64,000 bases of DNA. Source: Pseudomonadales bacterium (GTDB lineage Bacteria; Pseudomonadota; Gammaproteobacteria; Pseudomonadales; Azotimanducaceae). The stretch spans positions 1-64,000 of the forward strand of contig JAHRVQ010000054.1 in NCBI GenBank assembly GCA_019090615.1. The letters run 5' to 3'. This document shows, piece by piece, positions 54,981 to 62,741 of the stretch. Under the pieces are notes generated by a model. The model did not search any database and had not been told where the DNA came from. It worked only from the letters and a program-made list of their open reading frames with translations. The translations under genes were made by a program, and so were the position numbers. Numbering within the stretch: position 1 is the first letter of the stretch; each line of letters starts with the position of its first letter.

Positions 54981-56741
54981 TCAGGACCACTTCTCTACAA
55001 TCGGTATTCTTCGTCCAATTCCAAAGGCCACTTTTGATACCTTGGTACCCGGGCAAGTTTGACGCCGCTTAAATTCCATCCTGCCAATCAGGCTAATGAT
55101 GCGGTAAAAATCTTTGCTAGCAGTTTGCCCTGCTAACCACTCAACCAGCACCTGTTGATCACTGGTGATTGCGGAAAATTCTGTTTGCGGATCATTCACC
55201 CAATTCGAAAACTCGTCAAATGTACTGATATATTCTTCTACATAAGCGCAAACAATCGGGTCCAGCACGGCGTAGGCTAACAAACTAGCCTCATCGGTTT
55301 GCCCTTCTGCCAACTCTGCACTGGGCGGCTTCAACCAGATATTGGCGGGTATTTCACTACAGCCCTTAGCAATCTCAACCACCTGAAACTTATACAGGTC
55401 TTTAATCGGCGCAAAACTAAAATTCATATCAAAGTGGGTATAGTAGCCGCAGGCCGACTCGGTCTTATTTCCGGTTGATAGCGGCATGGCGCTATAGGCG
55501 TTGCTAAAATGCATGATATATAAATCTCTCAATCGTGCCTGCATATTTTCATCAGCAACCGCTGCATACCCTGACACAGTTTTTGCAGTCACTATATTGG
55601 ACTGATCGTCTGGATAAGTATGATAGCGCTGATTTAGTCTATCAATCACCGGCTGATGGTCTATGTCGACCTCATAATCCCAGCAACCAAGGTTTTTATG
55701 CAACTGCTTCGCGTCTGATCGAGAATGGTCGCTGCTATAAACAGAGGGCATTCGGATCGCATGTACATTTTTCGCCCCGACCGCTTCGCAGGCAATTTTA
55801 CACACTACAGCACTGTCGACCCCACCACTGGAGGCTAATACAAGTTGCGAAAAACCAGACTTCTCAACATAGTCTTTTAAACATAATACCAACAGATCAA
55901 ACAAAGAAGCTGAGTCGCCGAGTATCGCCAGTCGATGAGCGGGATCATAAACTGATTTAATCTGCGGCAGCGCTGACTTAAGGTCTATTATATCAAAACT
56001 ATCTTCATCAACCCGGCTGGACAAATGTAATAGATCACCATCACTGACAATAAAACTCTGGCCATCAAATACCAGTTCATCCTGGCCACCCCGTTGATTA
56101 ACATAAACAACGGTCAACCCCGGCATGGTACCAGGTGCAATTATCTTCAGTCGTTGCCAGGGCTTGCCATGAACAAATGGCGAGCTGTTCAGCGTTATAA
56201 TAGTATCAACACCAGCATCTCGATATTGCCGCAGCGGGTTATTCTCATAGCTATAGTTATCTGCTGCCTTATCGTTCCAAAGGTCTTCACAAATAGTAAT
56301 GCCAACTTTTCTACCTGCTAAAGGGAATACCAACAACTCGTTGCCGGGCTCAAAATAACGTAACTCATCAAATACGTCGTAGAAAGGCAGGAGCTGTTTT
56401 TTATATTTACCAACAATTTTGCCGCCAGATATTACCACTGCCATATTAAAAAATGGCTTACCCTGTGCATCATTACGCTCGATATAACCAACAACAATAT
56501 GTAGCTCGCCAGCAAGCGCTGCAGAGTAGGCAACAATTTCTTCTACTGCGGCCAGATTGCGATTAATGTATTCTGGATGATAGATCAGATCCTGGCTAAG
56601 GTATCCAGGAATGGTCAATTCAGGGAACACCACAAGATCACAACGTCCAGCAGCAGCAATATCAACACCTTGCTTTATCGCCTGTACATTTCCTGCAAAA
56701 TCCCCAGGTGTGGTATTAATCTGACCAAGACAAACTTTCAA
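54981..56741 (-). CDS. nadE: Glutamine-dependent NAD+ synthetase
   Basis: 586 residues: nitrilase-type amidase domain (about 1-260) with triad Glu in VVFPELTIPGYL, Lys in KYKKQLLPFYDVFDE and Cys in GITICEDLWND; then synthetase domain with PP-loop LASSGGVDSAVV, GNKTESACGYYTHFD and KPPSAELAEGQTDE. Uses glutamine and ATP to convert deamido-NAD to NAD. TTG start with AGGAG nine bases upstream. A 15-bp exact duplication lies just before it. Confidence 0.96.
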   Translation of the reverse strand: MKVCLGQINTTPGDFAGNVQAIKQGVDIAAAGRCDLVVFPELTIPGYLSQDLIYHPEYINRNLAAVEEIVAYSAALAGELHIVVGYIERNDAQGKPFFNMAVVISGGKIVGKYKKQLLPFYDVFDELRYFEPGNELLVFPLAGRKVGITICEDLWNDKAADNYSYENNPLRQYRDAGVDTIITLNSSPFVHGKPWQRLKIIAPGTMPGLTVVYVNQRGGQDELVFDGQSFIVSDGDLLHLSSRVDEDSFDIIDLKSALPQIKSVYDPAHRLAILGDSASLFDLLVLCLKDYVEKSGFSQLVLASSGGVDSAVVCKIACEAVGAKNVHAIRMPSVYSSDHSRSDAKQLHKNLGCWDYEVDIDHQPVIDRLNQRYHTYPDDQSNIVTAKTVSGYAAVADENMQARLRDLYIMHFSNAYSAMPLSTGNKTESACGYYTHFDMNFSFAPIKDLYKFQVVEIAKGCSEIPANIWLKPPSAELAEGQTDEASLLAYAVLDPIVCAYVEEYISTFDEFSNWVNDPQTEFSAITSDQQVLVEWLAGQTASKDFYRIISLIGRMEFKRRQTCPGTKVSKVAFGIGRRIPIVEKWS

Positions 56742-56765
56742 ATGGACTCGCTCCTGCTAAATGAC

Positions 56766-56795
56766 TGGATTTACATTGTCTGGATTTACATTGTC
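56766..56795. repeat. 15-bp exact tandem duplication upstream of nadE
   Basis: Identical copies 56766-56780 and 56781-56795, with a partial third (TGGGCGC), between ctaA and nadE. Confidence 0.92.
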
Positions 56796-56873
56796 TGGGC
56801 GCATATTAGCCGCCCATCTTCGAACAGGTTTTATTTAAACCAAAAGGCGATACCTGTAAGCCAAGTTCAATTT

Positions 56874-57887
56874 TTAAGCTTTTTTCTGCACCGTATAATT
56901 TAACGCAACCATCACCACCAGTACGACACAGGCGCCCGCCTGATGCAGGCTCGCCAAACCGATAGGTACCACATAGAGCAAGGTCAAAACACCTAATAAA
57001 AACTGCCCTATGATCACCGCCAACATCAGGCCCATCAACTTTAGCAGAGTACTATTTGCCGAGCGCCAGGCTAAAATGAATAACCACCCATTAAGCATCA
57101 ACACACCAGCACCCACCCAACGATGCATAAATTGCACCATAACCTGATTATCGAACCAGTTTAGCCAATAAGGGACTATCTGAAACGCGCTTTCTGGCAA
57201 CAACACGCCATTCATCAACGGGAAGGTATTATATCCATAGCCAGCACGACTACCCGCGACAAAAGCACCGTAAAGGATTTGTAATAGTAACAAGCCAGTC
57301 ATTGAATGGACCAGGCGCCGAAATCTGGTGGACACCTGGACCTGTGGCGCAGGCCATAACGCCATTACTAACCAGGCTAAATAACCCAGGATAACTAAAG
57401 CCAACATAAGATGAGCTGCCAGTCGATAATGGCTGACCCGCGGCTGATCAACCAGGCCACTTTTGACCATATACCATCCCATCAGACCTTGTAGGCCGCC
57501 AAGTACTAGCCCTATACACAACTTTGGCACTAGCGGTTTTTCGATTTTGCCAAGCCACAACAGCACAATGAAGGGTACAAAAAAAATAATGCCGATTACG
57601 CGGCCTAGTACGCGATGCCCATACTCCCAGTAAAATATGCCCTTAAAAGCTTCCACGTCCATACCTGAATTGACTTTTTGATACTGTGGAAATGCCTTAT
57701 AGGCGTCAAAGGCCTGCTGCCATTCAACCTCTGTTATCGGCGGTACAATGCCAATCAAAGGTCGCCACTCGACCATAGACAACCCGCTTTCTGTCAAACG
57801 CGTGATACCGCCGACCACGACCATACTAAAAATTGTGATACAAACAATAATCAGCCAAACTATGACTGCGCGATTAGAATGCGGCAT
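56874..57887 (-). CDS. ctaA: Heme A synthase (COX15/CtaA family)
   Basis: 337-residue membrane protein with about eight helices; converts heme O to heme A for cytochrome c oxidase. Seen: VVGGITRLTESGLSMVEWRP near the N-terminus, heme-ligand histidines in WEYGHRVLGR, RLAAHLMLAL, QFMHRWVGAG and SLHQAGACVV. Follows the alphaproteobacterial/gammaproteobacterial type-2 pattern without the paired cysteines. No cox genes are adjacent. Upstream of nadE on the same strand. Confidence 0.93.
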   Translation of the reverse strand: MPHSNRAVIVWLIIVCITIFSMVVVGGITRLTESGLSMVEWRPLIGIVPPITEVEWQQAFDAYKAFPQYQKVNSGMDVEAFKGIFYWEYGHRVLGRVIGIIFFVPFIVLLWLGKIEKPLVPKLCIGLVLGGLQGLMGWYMVKSGLVDQPRVSHYRLAAHLMLALVILGYLAWLVMALWPAPQVQVSTRFRRLVHSMTGLLLLQILYGAFVAGSRAGYGYNTFPLMNGVLLPESAFQIVPYWLNWFDNQVMVQFMHRWVGAGVLMLNGWLFILAWRSANSTLLKLMGLMLAVIIGQFLLGVLTLLYVVPIGLASLHQAGACVVLVVMVALNYTVQKKA

Positions 57888-58327
57888 CTGATCTCATCGG
57901 GGTAAACAACTGGAGAGCCAATTCTACATGGATCATTGCATGGGAACCAACTCATGTCCTGATGTCCGAATGTAACAATCGCCCTAAAAAACAACGCACG
58001 AATCTCGACAACCACCTGGGCCAGCTAATAAAACCATAAATAAACTGGTCATAATTGATCATGATTGATTTGTTAGTCTGATAAACAGCGACACGTATTG
58101 CCGAATTATCAGCCATAATTTAAACTCCGTCGCCTTTTAGCAGCCACCCAGGGCATGACCCTCGATCCTGCGGAAAAATACGCTCAAAATCAGCCGGTTT
58201 TTACTGCCTAGATTCGCTGGAAATAGATCCGCATCAGGCACTAAGATACCATTAATCATATTTATGAGTAGACTCAATTTGCCCCTGGTCCTTTTTAACC
58301 AGGGTTATGTATCAGGAGTAGTCTTCA
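57888..58327. other. Intergenic region between divergent ctaA and acyl-CoA dehydrogenase genes (440 bp)
   Basis: Should carry both promoters. I see an imperfect 10-bp duplication TCATAATTGA-TCATGATTGA (about 58049-58068), which also has palindromic character and could be an operator, and an inverted repeat close to the acyl-CoA dehydrogenase start. No gene detected. Confidence 0.4.
58283..58304 (+). promoter_or_regulatory. Inverted repeat in the leader of the acyl-CoA dehydrogenase gene
   Basis: CCCTGGT / ACCAGGG (7 bp, 8-base T/A-rich loop), 23 bases before the ATG and directly before the Shine-Dalgarno region (CAGGAG). Could be an operator or RNA hairpin. Its T-run is inside the loop, so not a terminator. 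Confidence 0.5.
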
Positions 58328-59518
58328 ATGACCGATATCGACACATTCCGCGAGGAAACCCGAGCCTGGCTCGAAGTTAATTGCCCCCAATCAATGCGCG
58401 CGCGTACCTTCCATTGGGAAGATGCCCATGAAATTTATGCAACTGATGAAGCTAAACAATGGCTCAAGGCAATGGCAGGACGGGGCTGGACAGCGCCAAC
58501 CTGGCCAAAAGAATACACCGGCGGCGGGTTATCTGCGACCGAACACCAGGTCCTCTCTCAGGAAATGAGCCGCATAAAGGCTGTTTCACCATTAACCGGT
58601 ATGGGACTAACCATGATCGGGCCAACTTTACTGGAGCTTGGTACAGAAGCGCAAAAACAACGCCATATCCCTAAAATTATTTCCGGTGAAATTCACTGGT
58701 GCCAGGGCTATAGTGAACCAGGTGCCGGATCAGACCTTGCCGCGATACAATCAAAAGCAGTGGTAGATGGCGACAACTTCATTATCAACGGGCAAAAAAT
58801 CTGGACCTCCGGTGCCCAGTTTGCCGACTGGATGTTTGCCATTGTACGTACCGATCCCGACGCGTCAAAACATGATGGCATCAGCTTTGTGTTGCTGGAT
58901 ATGCATCAACCCGGCATTACTATCAAACCCATTTCACTGATATCTGGTTCATCGCCATTCTGTGAAACTTTTCTTGATGATGCGGTTGCCAAACGGGAAG
59001 ACCTGGTAGGCGAACTGAACAAGGGCTGGACCATAGCAAAACGTCTACTGCAATTCGAACGATCAGGCATAGGCGGTCTGTCTGGCGCTGGCAACAATAA
59101 AAAGAAAGCCAAACAAACCAATGAATTTGCCCAACTGGCAAAAGCTTATTCAGGTGAAGAAAATGGTCAGATTGCTGACGCTGGTGCCCGTGAAATGGTG
59201 CTTAACCATTCAATGCTGGATAAAGCTTTTAAATTAACTGCGCAGCGAGTAGCTGAGGAAAATCGATCCGGTAAAACACCAGGGGCAACAACTTCTATTT
59301 TTAAACTGGTTGGTTCAACCCTTGCTCGGGATGCCGCCGAACTTAAATCCGTTTTAATGGGTACTCAGGGCGTTGGCTGGGAGGGAGATGAGTTTAGTTT
59401 TGAAGAACTCGAAACCACCAAAGGCTGGTTAAGTAACCGTGCGGTAACAATTTATGGCGGCACCAATGAAGTACAGCTCAATATTATTTCCAAACGGGTA
59501 CTTGGCTTACCTGAGTAA
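58328..59518 (+). CDS. Acyl-CoA dehydrogenase
   Basis: 396-residue FAD enzyme. Seen: TAPTWPKEYTGGGLSATEHQ in the N-terminal helical domain, YSEPGAGSDLAAIQSKA and WTSGAQFADWMFAIVRTD in the middle domain, and YGGTNEVQLNIISKRVLGLP at the C-terminus. The FadE-like sister families IVD/GCD have a different C-terminal; chain-length specificity unknown. ATG with CAGGAG about ten bases upstream. Its stop is inside an 11-bp duplication. Confidence 0.94.
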   Translation: MTDIDTFREETRAWLEVNCPQSMRARTFHWEDAHEIYATDEAKQWLKAMAGRGWTAPTWPKEYTGGGLSATEHQVLSQEMSRIKAVSPLTGMGLTMIGPTLLELGTEAQKQRHIPKIISGEIHWCQGYSEPGAGSDLAAIQSKAVVDGDNFIINGQKIWTSGAQFADWMFAIVRTDPDASKHDGISFVLLDMHQPGITIKPISLISGSSPFCETFLDDAVAKREDLVGELNKGWTIAKRLLQFERSGIGGLSGAGNNKKKAKQTNEFAQLAKAYSGEENGQIADAGAREMVLNHSMLDKAFKLTAQRVAEENRSGKTPGATTSIFKLVGSTLARDAAELKSVLMGTQGVGWEGDEFSFEELETTKGWLSNRAVTIYGGTNEVQLNIISKRVLGLPE

Positions 59519-59529
59519 TACCTGAGCGA
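59508..59529 (+). repeat. 11-bp tandem duplication spanning the acyl-CoA dehydrogenase stop codon
   Basis: TACCTGAGTAA (59508-59518, last three bases are the stop) followed by TACCTGAGCGA (59519-59529). Confidence 0.8.
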
Positions 59530-59533
59530 CTGA

Positions 59534-59574
59534 TAGCAGTCTACAAATAGTCTCTTTATTTTTGTAGGCTGCTA
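59534..59574 (+). terminator. Long hairpin after the acyl-CoA dehydrogenase gene
   Basis: Left arm 59534-59547 and right arm 59561-59574 pair over 14 bases with one G-U. The right arm starts with TTT but no T-run follows, so it is a plausible but atypical terminator between convergent genes. Confidence 0.55.
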
Positions 59575-59642
59575 CCCAGGTTCTACTAGCAACACAATCC
59601 CTAATGACGCTTAAAATGAAAAACTTTTAAAGAGAATGGCGC

Positions 59643-60542
59643 TTATAGAGATAGCACCATATCGACATAAAGCCTTTTGTCCATGATATCTTCATTGCTG
59701 CCCACTGGCGCCTCAAAAGCCAAACCTAAACGCACATGATCAGTAATAATAAATCTCGCACCGATGGCCATTGTAGTGACGGTTCCGGCATTGGTACTAC
59801 CAAAATTAACCAGATCTATGCCCTCAAAATCAAAAGGGAATCTGTCGCCATCCTGCACCACGCTAAATACATTAAGCTCTAACACCGGGTAGAAAAACTG
59901 ATTAACCTGATAATTAACATGCCCTGAAACATGCAGCATCGAACTATCATGATCTGAATCCAGCGCTTTGTTATAACCTATGTTGCCTTGCCAACCCCAG
60001 CGCCCCTTAAAGGTCGCACCGCTAACAAACAAGTCCAGAAACCCATCCCCCTGACCTTGTAGATCAATCCCACCGGACTCCAACGCACCAACGGGCGGCT
60101 CATATTCCAGCCCCAGAGTAACAATACTGTGCGTCTGCCGATTAAAATAGGCGGCATATTTTATTCCCAAAGAAACATTAACCGCACCTGATTCATCCGG
60201 CAGAACACCTTCAAAATCAATATCTGCATAACCATCCTTAGTGGCAATTATGCCCCAGCGGTCATTCAGTGCCACCCGAATTTCAGCGGCCACTATTTTA
60301 ATATTTCCGCCACCAGTAACAAAATCATCAGGAATTTTATTCAACAATAGTATCGGTCTGACCTCCGTGGTCATCAATGGCGTTTCATTAAACAGCGGAT
60401 TGGATATTGCCGGAATATAACGATTGTATTTACCTTCAACCAGGGAACCGGAGAAATCCACCTCGGCAAGTAATACAGGGCTAATTAACACAAGATTTAG
60501 AAATAACAAACAGGCATTCAAGGTCGACCGGTAAAATTTCAT
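59643..60542 (-). CDS. Putative outer-membrane beta-barrel protein
   Basis: 299 residues from an ATG with AGAGGG about five bases upstream. Signal peptide MKFYRSTLNACLLFLNLVLISPVLLA, then alternating hydrophobic/polar strands with many aromatic ends, GGI-D/NV loops and a terminal strand LYVDMVLSL ending in a hydrophobic residue, as in Gram-negative barrels. The family is not recognised; it resembles outer-membrane proteins annotated from genome surveys. Divergent from the MFS gene. Confidence 0.72.
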   Translation of the reverse strand: MKFYRSTLNACLLFLNLVLISPVLLAEVDFSGSLVEGKYNRYIPAISNPLFNETPLMTTEVRPILLLNKIPDDFVTGGGNIKIVAAEIRVALNDRWGIIATKDGYADIDFEGVLPDESGAVNVSLGIKYAAYFNRQTHSIVTLGLEYEPPVGALESGGIDLQGQGDGFLDLFVSGATFKGRWGWQGNIGYNKALDSDHDSSMLHVSGHVNYQVNQFFYPVLELNVFSVVQDGDRFPFDFEGIDLVNFGSTNAGTVTTMAIGARFIITDHVRLGLAFEAPVGSNEDIMDKRLYVDMVLSL

Positions 60543-60683
60543 CGTTCCCTCTTCAAGATTATTTATGGTCAGTATGCAGAGTGTAGATGACATTACAGTT
60601 ATGCAAATCTAGAATTTCAAACAAGCTACCGGTCATCGCTCCAGTCATAGGGTATACTCGTCCTTTATACTAGAGACTCCAGC

Positions 60684-61985
60684 TTGAACGCGCCCAGCCG
60701 AGACATTTCCGAAACCCCCTTTGATCGCTCCATGTTTGCCTCCCTTAAAGTGCGCGACTATTTATTTCTATGGATAGGCATGTTGGGATCGGCATTTGCG
60801 ATGAATATGCAAATGGTTGCTCAGGGCTGGCTGGTTTATGAGATGACCTCATCTGCCATGGACCTGACCTACGTCACTCTTGCTTTTATGCTACCGCAGG
60901 TGATTTTTTCCCCCATTGGCGGCGTACTCGCTGACCGAATAAAAAAGAAACCGGTTATCGGCTGGTCGCCATTTGCTAATGGAGTCGCAACATTACTCAT
61001 GGCCTATGTGGTGCTTTCAGGTAATGTCACATTCTCTGATTTCATCCTGGTGGGACTATTCAACGGTACCATCATGGCGCTTTCAATCCCGGCCAGAACA
61101 GCCTTAATACCTGAGATAGTTGGGGAAAAGCTCATGTTTAATGCCATGGCCTTCAATACTGCCTCATGGAACCTGTCACGCATCCTTGGACCGGCACTAG
61201 CAGGATTTATGATTGCCGTCTTTGCAGCAGGTGATACCTCATCTGCATTCGGTGTTGGGCTGGTATATCTGGTTCTATCTGTTTTGTACTTTATCTCTGC
61301 GGTCACGGTATTACTTATATCAAATGAAGGCATACCCAGCCACAACACCGACAAATCACCCTTAAAAGACCTGCTCGATGGTTTGCAATATGTGGTGGGT
61401 TCGCCGGTTGTCGGCGGATTAATTTTAATATCCATATTCCCTTTTTTATTCGGCTTATCGATCAATACATTTCTACCGGCTTTTAATCGCGATGTATTAT
61501 TCGGCGGCCCAGACGACCTGGGCCTGCTGATGACGGCCATGGGGGTTGGCGCAATTGTCGGCTCTCTGGTATTGGCAAAGTTGAGCAATATTCGACACAA
61601 AGGTTACTGGGTACTCGGCACCAATGCATTGTGGGGCGCAGCGGTCGCAGCCGTCGCCATAACAGAAAATTTCACCTATGCCGTTGCCGCCATCAGCGTT
61701 GTGGGATTTTCATCAGCAATTAATATGTCAATGAATCGCAGCCTGGTGCAACTGCGCGTACAACAGAATATGCGCGGCCGAGTCATGAGCATAGACATGA
61801 TGTCCCATGGCCTGATGCCCCTCGGCATAGTGCCTATTGGCTATATCGTGGATCATGTCAGTATCCAGGCAGGACTGGTGACCAGCGGTCTTATCCTGGT
61901 CTTCATTACCCTGATTGCCGGACTACTCATGCCACAAATTCGCGCCATCGACACCGGCTATGAAAACCTTGATAAACAGCCCTGA
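60684..61985 (+). CDS. MFS transporter (EntS-like MFS_3 branch)
   Basis: 433 residues, about 12 helices. Seen: RDYLFLWIGMLGSAFAMNMQM, the inter-helix-2/3 loop GGVLADRIKKKPVI and an N-terminal-half motif VARTALIPEIV (PARTALIPEIV in this protein), GLSINTFLPAFNRDV and MNRSLVQLRV-QQNMRGRVM in the second half. Members export siderophores or drugs or are uncharacterised; substrate unknown. TTG start; the Shine-Dalgarno is weak. Its 3' end has been tandemly copied downstream. Confidence 0.88.
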   Translation: MNAPSRDISETPFDRSMFASLKVRDYLFLWIGMLGSAFAMNMQMVAQGWLVYEMTSSAMDLTYVTLAFMLPQVIFSPIGGVLADRIKKKPVIGWSPFANGVATLLMAYVVLSGNVTFSDFILVGLFNGTIMALSIPARTALIPEIVGEKLMFNAMAFNTASWNLSRILGPALAGFMIAVFAAGDTSSAFGVGLVYLVLSVLYFISAVTVLLISNEGIPSHNTDKSPLKDLLDGLQYVVGSPVVGGLILISIFPFLFGLSINTFLPAFNRDVLFGGPDDLGLLMTAMGVGAIVGSLVLAKLSNIRHKGYWVLGTNALWGAAVAAVAITENFTYAVAAISVVGFSSAINMSMNRSLVQLRVQQNMRGRVMSIDMMSHGLMPLGIVPIGYIVDHVSIQAGLVTSGLILVFITLIAGLLMPQIRAIDTGYENLDKQP

Positions 61986-62090
61986 GCGGCTCGAATAAAC
62001 AGCCCTGAGCGGATCTATATAAACAGCCCTGAGCGGCCCTATATAAACAGCCCTGAGCGGCCCTACATAAACGCCCTGAACAGACCTAAC
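61972..62090 (+). repeat. Five-copy 23-24-bp tandem array derived from the MFS gene's last codons and stop
   Basis: Units of ATAAACAGCCCTGAGCGG-plus-6 start with AAA at 61974, 61997, 62021, 62045 and 62069. The first unit is the end of the MFS gene with its TGA; the next three are nearly identical and the fifth has drifted. No spacer structure and no cas genes. Confidence 0.93.
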
Positions 62091-62201
62091 CCTGGCCAAC
62101 TTATGTTTTTAACCACAAAAAGCAGCTAAGCACTCAGGCAGCCTCGTCTCAACTCATGTAAACTTAGATTTAACATTTAGCCATCGGATATTCCCCCGCA
62201 G

Positions 62202-62723
62202 ATGCAGGCAATTTTGAATTACTTCTGGCAGATATGCCTGCTTCGGGTTGGCCCAGAGAAAATACCCAATCGCATTAATTTTACGATTTTCATTTGTATC
62301 ATATATTTGGCGCTGCAGGTAATTGCCACCGCAATCTCCCGTTCAGACCTGACCGGGACAGTGATGTTAATGCGGATCGGTTTCAGTTTTACCGCTGAAT
62401 TAACCATCCTGTATACCCTTCTGACCTTTAAGAAACAAAAGCACCGACTGCTTGGTGCCTATTCCGCGCTTTTCGGCTGCAATTCAATCATGCTACTCCT
62501 AACCATGCCTATTAACGGCATGCTACTTAATTTGGCCGACGGCATATTGCTTGAGTTTTTCACAACGTTATATGTGATATGCCTGTTCTGGTGGTTTGCC
62601 ATTGCGGGGTTTATCTTCCACCGAGCCGCACATATCAGTCTTTTCCAGGGCATTGTTATCGCTATCAGCATTGAACTGCTGGTTGGCTACACCACCAGTA
62701 TAATCAGCCAATTCATGACATAA
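62202..62723 (+). CDS. Small polytopic membrane protein of unknown function
   Basis: 173 residues with about four to five hydrophobic helices (INFTIFICIIYLALQVIATAI, ELTILYTLLTF, SIMLLLTMPINGML, FTTLYVICLFWWFAIAGFIF, GIVIAISIELLVGY). No family recognised. The gene precedes mpl by 18 bases on the same strand, suggesting co-transcription; a role in cell-wall recycling is only suggested by that. Confidence 0.7.
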   Translation: MQAILNYFWQICLLRVGPEKIPNRINFTIFICIIYLALQVIATAISRSDLTGTVMLMRIGFSFTAELTILYTLLTFKKQKHRLLGAYSALFGCNSIMLLLTMPINGMLLNLADGILLEFFTTLYVICLFWWFAIAGFIFHRAAHISLFQGIVIAISIELLVGYTTSIISQFMT

Positions 62724-62741
62724 GTATTATAAGGACTTACC

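Noticed and set aside
61972-62090. CRISPR-like or iteron array
   Set aside because: No spacers, no initiator or cas gene; unit 1 is the MFS gene end.
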